Of a DNA stretch of 64,000 bases, positions 17,271 through 25,009 are shown one piece after another. The notes beneath the pieces were generated by a model, which was given only the letters and a program-made list of their open reading frames with translations, made no database searches and was not told where the DNA came from. Each line of letters starts with the position of its first letter. Within the stretch, counting starts at the first letter, position 1. A program made the translations under genes and the position numbers. Source of the DNA: Nocardia sp. (lineage in GTDB: Bacteria > Actinomycetota > Actinomycetes > Mycobacteriales > Mycobacteriaceae); assembly GCF_025465275.1 (NCBI RefSeq), contig NZ_JAODNK010000074.1, positions 62,001 to 126,000 of the forward strand. The letters run 5' to 3'.

Positions 17271-18434
17271 TTCGTCCAATAGGCGGCGAAAACGCTCGGA
17301 CCGATTCTCGCCATCCGGCGCCGCATCCAGCCAGCCCCCGAGCAGTCGATAACCCTCCACATACGTACTGATGTAGGCCCGCCACAGCGGTGAGGACAGG
17401 AAGCGCAGCGACTGCCGCGCCCGCTCCGGCGTGACCAGACTCCAGCGTTGCAGGAATTCCGCGACGGTATCGGCGCTGCGACCGCGATCGTGCAGCAGCA
17501 GCGCCGCATCCTGACGCACGCCCAGCAGCTTTCCGGACGCGGTCGACATGCGTTCGGCGCGTTCCCCGTCGAAGCGCAGTCCGAGATCCGCGTAGATGTC
17601 CTGCGCCCAGCGGCCCCAGCCCGGGCCCACGATCGACTCGAGCGCCAGATCCGCCAGCCCCTCCGCCATCAGGCACTGCGGGGTATTGACCACGAACAGG
17701 GTCTGCTCGTCCTGCCCGGCCCCGACCAGTCCGGCCTCCTTGCGGCAGTGCTCGGTGTGATGGCCCGGATACGACTCGTGCGCGATCAGATGCGGCAGCT
17801 GTGACAGATGCTGCTTGAGGTCGGAGTTGATGGCGACCTTGGACTGGTAATTGCCGAGGTAGTAGTTGAAGCCGGACCACGGCTTGTCCCCCACCACTTC
17901 GTATTCGACGCGCTCGTTATCGGGCAGCCGATAGCGCTCGCGCACCAGTTCGCGCAGCGCGCTGGAGAAGGCGTCCACACATTCGCGCAGCCGTTCCGGG
18001 GGAATCTCGTCGCTGCGGCGGTGCGCGGTGATGCGCTCGAAGAGCGGACCGTCGCCGGGCAGCACCTCGTCCAACTGCCGGTGCGCCTCGCGGTACTCGT
18101 CCTCGTCGCCGGGTGCGATCTCGACATCGAAGTACGCGTGCACCTCGTCGATGAAGGAGATGTCGTCCCCCGCGAATTTGCGCCCGGAGCATTCCAGGGC
18201 CCGCAGATGCGCCTCCAGGAATTCGGTGCGCTCGGCCGGCAGCCCTGCCTCCGGAAGTTCCTTCAGCAGTGCGGCGGCCTGGTTCGCGAGGTCGCGCGGC
18301 TGCGGCGCGGGTGCGTTCTCGATTTCTCTCCGCAGGACCGGATCGCCGGTGTAGGCGTCGACGAAGCCCTCCTCGAGCCGGTCGAAAGCCAGTCCCAGCC
18401 GCAGGTATTCGGTGACGAGTGGATGCGCTGCCAT
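17238..18434 (-). CDS. DUF885 family putative metallopeptidase
   Basis: A 398-aa soluble protein with the zinc-peptidase-like motif HESYPGHHTEH (near residue 220), typical of DUF885 proteins. No signal peptide is seen, so it is probably cytoplasmic. It is shorter than the usual 550-600 residues (compare the second family member at 53991), lacking much of the usual N-terminal half. Substrate unknown. Confidence 0.82.
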   Translation of the reverse strand: MAAHPLVTEYLRLGLAFDRLEEGFVDAYTGDPVLRREIENAPAPQPRDLANQAAALLKELPEAGLPAERTEFLEAHLRALECSGRKFAGDDISFIDEVHAYFDVEIAPGDEDEYREAHRQLDEVLPGDGPLFERITAHRRSDEIPPERLRECVDAFSSALRELVRERYRLPDNERVEYEVVGDKPWSGFNYYLGNYQSKVAINSDLKQHLSQLPHLIAHESYPGHHTEHCRKEAGLVGAGQDEQTLFVVNTPQCLMAEGLADLALESIVGPGWGRWAQDIYADLGLRFDGERAERMSTASGKLLGVRQDAALLLHDRGRSADTVAEFLQRWSLVTPERARQSLRFLSSPLWRAYISTYVEGYRLLGGWLDAAPDGENRSERFRRLLDEPLTPGAIRRM

Positions 18435-18687
18435 AGCGAACGACCTTATTGGATTGCCTCGCGAGCTTCGAGCGTGTAGCCAATGTCACTCCGGTTACCG
18501 GTGAGTAGCATCACCTGGTGTTCACCACCCTGTTGAGGCCGAGCACAATTCGGCTATGCAAGGAGTGTCGCCGTATCCGCCTATGGGGAGCCCGAGGCCA
18601 ATACGGGGTGGAGGTCGAGCCAGCATGGACTCGGCGGCGGTGCGAACTTCCGGAAACTGTTGTCGGCCGACGCTGGGACGTGGATAA

Positions 18688-19620
18688 GTGGCACGGATGA
18701 GCGAGCCGAGTCCCTATGTGGAATTCGACCGGAAGCAGTGGCGCACACTGCGCAAGTCGACTCCCCTGGTACTCACCGAGGAAGAACTGACCGGCCTGCG
18801 CGGCCTGGGCGAGCAGATCGACCTCGAAGAGGTCGCGGAGGTCTACCTCCCCCTGGCCCGTCTCATTCATTTGCAGGTCGCCGCGAAACAGCGCTTGTTC
18901 GCCGCGACCGCGACCTTCCTCGGGGAGACCCATCCCGATCGCCAGGTGCCGTATGTGATCGGCGTGGCGGGCTCGGTGGCGGTCGGTAAATCGACCACCG
19001 CTCGCGTGCTGCAGGCACTGCTGGCGCGCTGGGATCACCACCCCCGGGTGGATCTGGTCACCACCGACGGATTCCTGTACCCCACAGCCGAACTCACCCG
19101 GCGCGGCATCATGCATCGCAAGGGTTTCCCGGAGTCCTACGACCGCCGCAAGCTGCTGCGCTTCGTCACCGAGGTGAAATCCGGTGCGCCCGAGGTCTGT
19201 GCGCCGGTGTATTCGCATATCGCCTACGACATCGTGCCCGGGCAGTTCCACTGCGTGCGCCAGCCCGACATCCTCATCGTCGAGGGCCTGAACGTGCTGC
19301 AGACCGGTCCCCGCCTGATGGTGTCGGACCTGTTCGACTTCTCCGTCTACGTCGACGCCCGCATCGAGGACATCGAGAACTGGTACGTGCAGCGCTTCCT
19401 GTCGCTGCGCCAAACCGCCTTCGCCAACCCGAATTCGCACTTCCACCACTATGCGAAGTTCGACGACTCCGAGGCCACCAGCGCCGCGAAGGAGATCTGG
19501 AACAACACCAATCGGCCCAATCTGGTGGACAACATCCTGCCGACCCGCCCGCGCGCAACCCTGGTACTGCGCAAAGACGCCGACCACGCCATCAACCGGC
19601 TGCGCCTGCGCAAGCTCTGA
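18688..19620 (+). CDS. coaA: pantothenate kinase, type I
   Basis: Phosphorylates pantothenate, the first committed step to coenzyme A. The 310-aa protein has Walker A GVAGSVAVGKST (residues 92-103) and the segments TTDGFLYP and LNVLQTG. It closely matches M. tuberculosis CoaA from memory (MSRLSEPSPYVEF). That alignment supports GTG 18688 (MARMSEPSPYVEF) over ATG 18697. CoA feedback inhibition is known for the family. Confidence 0.97.
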   Translation: MARMSEPSPYVEFDRKQWRTLRKSTPLVLTEEELTGLRGLGEQIDLEEVAEVYLPLARLIHLQVAAKQRLFAATATFLGETHPDRQVPYVIGVAGSVAVGKSTTARVLQALLARWDHHPRVDLVTTDGFLYPTAELTRRGIMHRKGFPESYDRRKLLRFVTEVKSGAPEVCAPVYSHIAYDIVPGQFHCVRQPDILIVEGLNVLQTGPRLMVSDLFDFSVYVDARIEDIENWYVQRFLSLRQTAFANPNSHFHHYAKFDDSEATSAAKEIWNNTNRPNLVDNILPTRPRATLVLRKDADHAINRLRLRKL

Positions 19621-19621
19621 C

Positions 19622-19758
19622 CCGCCTCCCCGAACCTTCAGCGCCCGGCCGAGTCCCGCCGAGCGCCGGGCACGCGTAGTGACGGTCGGGACCGAACCCA
19701 TTTTGGGCGTACCCCAGGAGTTACCCCGACCCTTACGAAATCAGTCGTCGACTTTCAT
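19622..19758. repeat. Family B intergenic repeat, copy B2
   Basis: It lies between convergent coaA and the 202-aa gene, inverted relative to B1. It starts directly after the coaA stop codon (CCGCCTCCCCGAACCTTC) and its other end, GACTTTCA, supplies the stop codon of the minus-strand gene. The core reads GTACCCCAGGAGTTACCCC. A stem of the type GCGCCCGGC/GCCGGGC sits in the variable middle. Confidence 0.8.
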
Positions 19759-20363
19759 AGCCTCCACGCCGCGTCGAGACGCGCGGCGACATCGATGTCG
19801 GTGGCGGCCTGGATATTCGGCTTACAGATCTCGGTCGCGATGTAGCGCGCGACGAAGCGCCGGATCTCGTGATCGACGCTGGCCAGAATGCGCAGCAGCT
19901 CTCCGCGGCGGGACGCGCTCGCCACATTGATGCGCACATTGCTGGGCTGTGGTTCGGCGATATCGATGAGCACACGCAGCGGTTCGGCCGTACGCACGGT
20001 CAGATGCAGGTGGATGGTGCCGTCCACATGGAACGGATAGCGATCCACCGCGAGATCGATGAGCAGGTCGATATCGAGCGGGATCACCAGGTCGTACGAA
20101 ATATTGTCCTGCACTTCCCGATTCAGCCGCGGCTGGCCCAGCCGCACGGCCGCGGACAGTTTGGCTATCCGCCCCGGCCCCACCCCGATCGGGCCGAATT
20201 CGAAGGCCTCCCCGGTCAATTTCTCGAAGGCCCCGGCTATCCGTTCCGGCGAGGCCGCGTACTCGAGAAATCGGCGGCCGAACTCCTCATACGAGAGGTA
20301 GGACTCGACGGGGACGATCGCCGAATCCGCTGGGCCACTCTGCCCTTCGCGCAGCTCACTCAT
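19755..20363 (-). CDS. Conserved hypothetical protein
   Basis: A 202-aa protein starting MSELREGQSGPADSAIVPVE. The C-terminal two thirds alternate strands and helices (ISYDLVIPLDIDLLIDLAVD, TIHLHLTVRTAEPLRVLIDI), suggesting a lipid- or ligand-binding beta-rich fold. No transmembrane segment or catalytic motif is seen. I do not recognise the family. The frame is open 31 codons upstream, but MSELRE is the natural start. Its stop codon comes from the family B repeat. Confidence 0.7.
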   Translation of the reverse strand: MSELREGQSGPADSAIVPVESYLSYEEFGRRFLEYAASPERIAGAFEKLTGEAFEFGPIGVGPGRIAKLSAAVRLGQPRLNREVQDNISYDLVIPLDIDLLIDLAVDRYPFHVDGTIHLHLTVRTAEPLRVLIDIAEPQPSNVRINVASASRRGELLRILASVDHEIRRFVARYIATEICKPNIQAATDIDVAARLDAAWRL

Positions 20364-20463
20364 GCACTCCGACGGTACGGCAGCGACGGCCCCGCGAACC
20401 CCGGAAGGCATTGCACTGCAATGTAACTGTGCTGAGTTCGATGTGAAATTCAGCAACCCGAGT

Positions 20464-20603
20464 ATTCGTGGCCCGCCCGGGTCTGGACTGCGGCTCCATA
20501 GACCTGCGCCTTGGAGCGGGGGAGCGAAGCGAAGGAGCGGAGGAGGGAAGACCCGGGTCAGCAGGGCCGCGAACCGCCGGAGCGCAGCGGAGGCAAATTA
20601 GAC
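20464..20603. repeat. Family A intergenic repeat, copy A4
   Basis: It is inverted relative to A1 and about 20 bp longer. Inner arms are CCCGGGTC / GACCCGGG, again paired but different from the other copies; the right outer arm GGCCGCGAAC is intact and the left arm is degraded. The GGCAAATTA end supplies the stop codon of the Z-FPP synthase gene. Confidence 0.8.
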
Positions 20604-21377
20604 ACCGAAGCGGCGGTGGCGGGCAGCGAAGTCGCGCAGCGCGCGCAGAAAATCGACGCGCCGGAACTCCGGCCAGTACGCCTCGGTGAACCAGATCTCC
20701 GAATAGGCGCTCTGCCACAGCAGGAATCCGGAGAGCCGCTGCTCACCGGAGGTGCGAATGACCAGATCCGGATCCGGCTGACCGGAGGTGTAGAGGTGCT
20801 GCCCGATGGCGTCGACGGTGATCGACTGCACCAGATCCTCGCCGGTCTCGCCCGCCTCGACCTCCTGGCGCACCAGGGAGCGCACCGCATCGGTGATCTC
20901 CTGCCGGCCGCCGTAGCCGATGGCCACGTTCACGTGCACGCCGTCGCGGCCGCTGGTGCGGTCGGCCGCCTCCCGCAATCGCTTGGCCACGTAGTCCGGC
21001 AACTGATCGAGGGCGCCGACAATGCGCACGCTCGAGTTCTGTTCCGGCGCGGAGAGTTCGTCGACCACATCGGTGATCACCTCGAAGAGCGTGTCCAGCT
21101 CCTCGCGGTCGCGGCGCAGATTCTCGGTGGAGAGCAGATAGACGGTGACCATCTCGACGCCCGACTCACCGCACCAGCCGACCAGCTCGGCGATCTTGAG
21201 CGCCCCCACCCGATGTCCATGACTGACATCGGTGAAGCCGTTCTCCCGCGCCCAGCGCCGATTACCGTCACACATGACGGCGACGTGCCGGGGGTGCTGC
21301 CTGCCCGCCAGCTGCTGGGCCAGTCTGGCCTCGTAAATCCGATACGGGAGTCCACGCACCTGACTCGCAAGCTTCAC
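20598..21377 (-). CDS. short-chain Z-isoprenyl diphosphate synthase (Rv1086-like)
   Basis: A 259-aa cis-prenyltransferase of the UppS family. The catalytic Asp is D37 in HVAVMCDGNRRWA, and the C-terminal PDLVIRTSGEQRLSGFLLWQ motif is complete. In M. tuberculosis, Rv1086 makes Z,E-farnesyl diphosphate, the precursor for decaprenyl phosphate used in arabinogalactan synthesis. Chain length is inferred from the neighbouring hemolysin III gene (Rv1085c-like), not from residues. It ends inside family A repeat A4. Confidence 0.9.
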   Translation of the reverse strand: MKLASQVRGLPYRIYEARLAQQLAGRQHPRHVAVMCDGNRRWARENGFTDVSHGHRVGALKIAELVGWCGESGVEMVTVYLLSTENLRRDREELDTLFEVITDVVDELSAPEQNSSVRIVGALDQLPDYVAKRLREAADRTSGRDGVHVNVAIGYGGRQEITDAVRSLVRQEVEAGETGEDLVQSITVDAIGQHLYTSGQPDPDLVIRTSGEQRLSGFLLWQSAYSEIWFTEAYWPEFRRVDFLRALRDFAARHRRFGV

Positions 21378-21409
21378 GGAGAGGAACAGTACGCTGGTCC
21401 GCCTCTCCG

Positions 21410-21538
21410 GAACTTTGGCGCCCGGCTAAGGGGACGTCCAGTCCCATTCGCGCAGTGGCGGTCCGGTGCCCCAAAGGTTCTGGGGGTACCCCAGGAGTTA
21501 CCCCGACACTCGCGAAACCAGTTGTTCCGGACACTTTC
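21410..21538. repeat. Family B intergenic repeat, copy B3
   Basis: It lies between the divergent Z-FPP synthase and hemolysin III genes, in the same orientation as B2. The core is GGGGGTACCCCAGGAGTTAC followed by CCC. Confidence 0.8.
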
Positions 21539-21553
21539 AAAACCTGCCGACGC

Positions 21554-21575
21554 TAACCTACGGTACCGTAGGTTA
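21554..21575. promoter_or_regulatory. Perfect 22-bp palindrome, candidate operator of the hemolysin III gene
   Basis: The two 11-bp halves TAACCTACGGT and ACCGTAGGTTA are exact reverse complements. It ends 2 bp before the AGGAGG ribosome site (21578-21583) of the GTG start at 21591. A symmetric 22-bp site here most likely binds a dimeric repressor, for example of the TetR family. The regulator is not identified. Confidence 0.75.
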
Positions 21576-21590
21576 CTAGGAGGTAGTTAC

Positions 21591-22298
21591 GTGTCGGACA
21601 CTGTGCAGCCCTCCGCCCCGGTGGCGGACGCCCTCGACTCCGTTCGAGAAGAACTCGCGCTGATCAAACCGCGGATGCGCGGGTGGATTCACGCGTGGGC
21701 GGTCGGGGTGGCCGCCATCGCCGTGATCGTGCTGGTGAGCAAGGCCGCCACGATCTCCGCCACGGCCGCCTGGTCCACCGCCGTCTACGGGCTGACCGTG
21801 TGCGGCGTGTTCGGCATCAGCGCCACCTATCACCGGGTGAACTGGCGCACCGCGCGCGCCCGCATGTGGATGAAGCGGGCCGATCACTCGATGATCTTCC
21901 TGTTCATCGCGGGCAGTTACACGCCGTTCGCGCTACTCGGAGTCCGCGGACGCGCCGGAACGATCTTGCTGATCACCGTGTGGGTAGGCGCGCTGGCGGG
22001 TGTCGCACTGAAGATGCTGTGGCCCACCGCGCCTCGCTGGGTCGGGGTGCCGCTGTATCTGCTGCTCGGCTGGGCCATCGTGCCGGTCGCCGGAACCCTC
22101 ATCGGAAATGTCGGCTGGACACCGGTATTGCTCCTGCTCGCGGGCGGTATCGCCTACAGCGTGGGCGGCATTCTCTACGCCTCCCGCTGGCCGGATCCGT
22201 GGCCCGAGACCTTCGGGCACCACGAGTTCTTCCATGCCGCAACGGTCGTCGCGGCCCTATGCCACTATGTTGCTGTTTGGCTGGTCCTGCTCCACTGA
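21591..22298 (+). CDS. hemolysin III family membrane protein (Rv1085c-like)
   Basis: A 235-aa protein with about seven transmembrane segments, of the HlyIII/adiponectin-receptor (PAQR) family. Conserved metal-site residues are present: the TYHR motif (ATYHRVNW), DHSMIFLFIAG and the C-terminal GHHEFFH. The GTG start is fixed by AGGAGG 7 bp upstream. Members are membrane hydrolase-like proteins; hemolysis itself is not implied. Confidence 0.9.
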   Translation: MSDTVQPSAPVADALDSVREELALIKPRMRGWIHAWAVGVAAIAVIVLVSKAATISATAAWSTAVYGLTVCGVFGISATYHRVNWRTARARMWMKRADHSMIFLFIAGSYTPFALLGVRGRAGTILLITVWVGALAGVALKMLWPTAPRWVGVPLYLLLGWAIVPVAGTLIGNVGWTPVLLLLAGGIAYSVGGILYASRWPDPWPETFGHHEFFHAATVVAALCHYVAVWLVLLH

Positions 22299-22433
22299 CC
22301 GGAGCAAAAACTCACAAACGTGCAATTGGGGCCGAAAGGTCTCTAAAGTCCTGAAGATCAGCCGGACGACCCCTAGGCATGCAACCGCGATGACACCACC
22401 GACTGTCGCCACCCGCGCGACACCCTTGGCGCC

Positions 22434-24008
22434 GTGATAAGCAGGCTCATCCTGTGGGCGCTGCGCGCGCGTTGGGGACTCTCGGTTGTCGTCATGGCGT
22501 GCAACCTCAGCGGGCTCGCGGTCATCTCCGTCGAACTACTGCTGAGCGGATTCTTCGGCCGCCTCGGGTCGACGTGGATGACCACCTTCGTGCAGGTCGC
22601 CATCTACCCGGCCATCGGCGCGATGGTCGGGATCGTGCTCGCGGTACGCGATCGGGAGCACTACTTCAGCTGGCTCGATCAACGCCGCGCGCCCACCGAA
22701 ACCGAGGCGCGGCGGCTGCTGCACCTGCCCATGGGCATCACCCTGCGCGCGCTGGCCATCTGGATTCCGGGTGTGATCATTGCCGCGGCGCTCTACGCGC
22801 ACGCCACCTCGCCGCGGAATTTCGCGGTGGTGCTGTCCATGTTCACCCTCGGCGCCCTGGAGTCGGCGGCCCTCACCTACCTGATCGTGGACCGGCTCAT
22901 CCGGCCGACGATTCCCGTGGTGGCGGAGGTGCTCGACGACACCGCGCACTGGAGTTCCACGGTGCTCATGCGGGTGCTGGTCACCTTCGCGGTGGTGGGC
23001 GCGGTACCGCTGCTCATGCTCATCACCGTGCTCGCCGACCCCACCACCGATCCGAGCGACCGCGTGCGCACCGGCATTTACCTTGCGGTGGTGGGACTTT
23101 CGGCGGGGTCGGTCGCCACGGCCGCGCTCGCCCGCGCCGTCGCCAGCCCGATGCACACGCTGCGCGATGCCCTGGATCGCATCGCCCGGGGCGAACTCGA
23201 TGTGCAGGTGCCGATCGGCAGCACCAGCGAAATCGGCCGCCTCGAGCACTCGGTGAACGAACTCGCCGCGAATCTGCGTGAGCGCGAACATATGCGCACC
23301 GTCTTCGGCCGGCACGTCGGCGCGGAGGTGGCCGAGCGCGCGCTCGCCGGCACCACCAATCTCACCGGCGATCTACAGGTGGTGACCGCGCTTTTTGTGG
23401 ACGTCACCGGTTCGGTGGCACTGTCCACCGAACTGGCCCCGCACGATTTCGTCGCCAAACTCAATCGCCTGCTGTCCATCGTGATCACGGCGACCGAAGA
23501 CAATCACGGGCTGGTCAACAAGTTCGAAGGTGATGCGGCCCTGTGCATCTTCGGTGCGCCGATCGCGCTGGACGACAATGCCACTCCCGCACTGCGGGCG
23601 GCCCGCCGCATTCGCGACGAGGTCACCGCGGCGGGCGAACTCGATGTCGGCATCGGTGTGGCCCGCGGGCTCGTTTTCGCCGGTGATGTCGGCGCGGACA
23701 CCCGCATCGAATTCACCGTCATCGGTGACGCCGTCAATGAAGCGGCCCGCCTCACGACCGAGGCCAAACAGGTCGGCCGCCGCATTCTGGCCAGTCAGGC
23801 CGTTATCGACGCCGCCGCCGAGTACGAACGCAGCAAGTGGGAGTTGCACGACACCCTCCACCTCCGCGGCCGCAAAGAGCCCACTCCAGGCTGGACCGAC
23901 ACTCCGTCCCGCACGTCAGCCCGCCGCAACGGCACCGCCCCGCAGGCCGGCCCCCGCCCGGTCGTACCCCCGGCCCCAGCCGACGCCGACCAGGCAGCCG
24001 ATCGCTAG
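22434..24008 (+). CDS. membrane-bound class III adenylate cyclase with HAMP domain
   Basis: A 524-aa protein with about six transmembrane helices in residues 10-235, then a HAMP linker (residues 235-285) and a class III cyclase domain (about 312-470). Metal Asp residues are D323 (FVDVTGS) and D367 (NKFEGD). The substrate Lys is K363, and the transition-state residues are N435 and R439 (GDAVNEAARL). All catalytic positions look intact, so it should make cAMP. It resembles the mycobacterial Rv1318c-Rv1320c/Rv3645 group. A Pro-rich tail follows. Confidence 0.92.
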   Translation: MISRLILWALRARWGLSVVVMACNLSGLAVISVELLLSGFFGRLGSTWMTTFVQVAIYPAIGAMVGIVLAVRDREHYFSWLDQRRAPTETEARRLLHLPMGITLRALAIWIPGVIIAAALYAHATSPRNFAVVLSMFTLGALESAALTYLIVDRLIRPTIPVVAEVLDDTAHWSSTVLMRVLVTFAVVGAVPLLMLITVLADPTTDPSDRVRTGIYLAVVGLSAGSVATAALARAVASPMHTLRDALDRIARGELDVQVPIGSTSEIGRLEHSVNELAANLREREHMRTVFGRHVGAEVAERALAGTTNLTGDLQVVTALFVDVTGSVALSTELAPHDFVAKLNRLLSIVITATEDNHGLVNKFEGDAALCIFGAPIALDDNATPALRAARRIRDEVTAAGELDVGIGVARGLVFAGDVGADTRIEFTVIGDAVNEAARLTTEAKQVGRRILASQAVIDAAAEYERSKWELHDTLHLRGRKEPTPGWTDTPSRTSARRNGTAPQAGPRPVVPPAPADADQAADR

Positions 24009-24478
24009 TCATCCACGCACGCGTTCCGAGAGTCCTCGGCATATCCGGTCAAAGCACTCGAAATAAACACAACCCGGACTGTAAGACCGCCCGCACCCCC
24101 CAGCAACGAATTAACCCATAACCTCGCCCGTCGAGCACCACCCGGCGCGGTAACACCCGTCATCCCGCCACAGTCACCCCCGCATCCCGGCTTGAGAACC
24201 ACCCGTCACCCGGGCATGAAAACCATCCGTCATCCCGGCATGAAACCACCCGTCACCCGTCATCCCGGCATGCTCTTGGCCGGGATCTACGACGGCATGG
24301 TGGATCCCGGCCAAAAGCGCGCCGGGATGACGGGAGACATTCGGGATGACGGGTCCACGGGGAGGCGGTCGGGATAGCCGCTCGGTTGCGCGGATTGGGT
24401 TGTCGTACTGCGGGATTAGGGCGTCGCAGTACTCGGGGGTGATCCGGGGAGGCAGGGGGACCGGTCATCGTTGCGGGC
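24009..24478. other. Repeat-rich gap without a gene
   Basis: A 470-bp intergenic stretch. It holds about four ~23-bp tandem units on the theme CCGTCATCCCGGCATGAAA (24181-24272), which run into a family C hairpin (24256-24334). The rest shows nothing I can name. Confidence 0.7.
24256..24334. repeat. Family C long hairpin, copy C1
   Basis: Outer arms CCCGTCATCCCGGC and GCCGGGATGACGGG, inner arms TGGCCGGGATC and GATCCCGGCCA, separated by a short variable loop. A second copy is at 40969. The form suits a short nonautonomous mobile element or a REP-like repeat. Confidence 0.8.
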
Positions 24479-25009
24479 ATGAACGATGCCGGTTTTACCG
24501 ATACCGCACCGGATGTGGGCGGGCGAGATCATGCGAGCCTGCTGTCGATGGCCTACCGGGCGATCGTCGTCGCGCTGCTGGCCGGGGCGGGCGAGACGCT
24601 GCTGCATGTGGTGCTGGCGCTCCGCGACCACGATATGGCGGCCCGAACGCTGCTGCCCGTGCTGATCGTCCGGGGCGCCAGCTATCTGGCGGTATTCGTC
24701 GTAGCCCTGCGGATGGTGGCCGATGTCCGTTGGGCCCGAGGTGTTCTCGTGTTCGGGCTCGGCACCCTCGGGCTGGCTTCGCTGGTGGTCGAGCCCCTCA
24801 CGGCGGTGCTGACGGCGGACCGGTTCGCTGACCTGTTCGCGCATTGGACCCCGGCGGCGGTCACGCTGGGGGTGTTTCGCGGTGTGCACATCGCGGCGGT
24901 GCTGGTGGCCCTCACCGCAATGATTCAGGCCAGCGGCGGAAGCAGCGCCGACCGGACTTCCGACACTGTGGTGACCGGGAGGTCGCAGACCGAGCCGCGG
25001 CAGACGTAG
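24479..25009 (+). CDS. Small integral membrane protein
   Basis: A 176-aa protein with about four hydrophobic helices (AIVVALLAGAGETLLHVVLA; VLIVRGASYLAVFVVALRM; GVLVFGLGTLGLASLVV; GVHIAAVLVALTAM). I do not recognise the family. No good ribosome site precedes the ATG, and the last 85 bp overlap the end of the convergent thioredoxin-domain gene. It may be a recent or shortened gene. Confidence 0.6.
   Translation: MNDAGFTDTAPDVGGRDHASLLSMAYRAIVVALLAGAGETLLHVVLALRDHDMAARTLLPVLIVRGASYLAVFVVALRMVADVRWARGVLVFGLGTLGLASLVVEPLTAVLTADRFADLFAHWTPAAVTLGVFRGVHIAAVLVALTAMIQASGGSSADRTSDTVVTGRSQTEPRQT

Noticed and set aside
20511..21590. Long upstream extension of the hemolysin III frame
   Set aside because: It runs antisense to the Z-FPP synthase and through repeats A4 and B3; the ribosome site and family alignment place the start at 21591.
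24181..24334. CRISPR array
   Set aside because: The short tandem units are contiguous, without unique spacers, and no cas genes are present.
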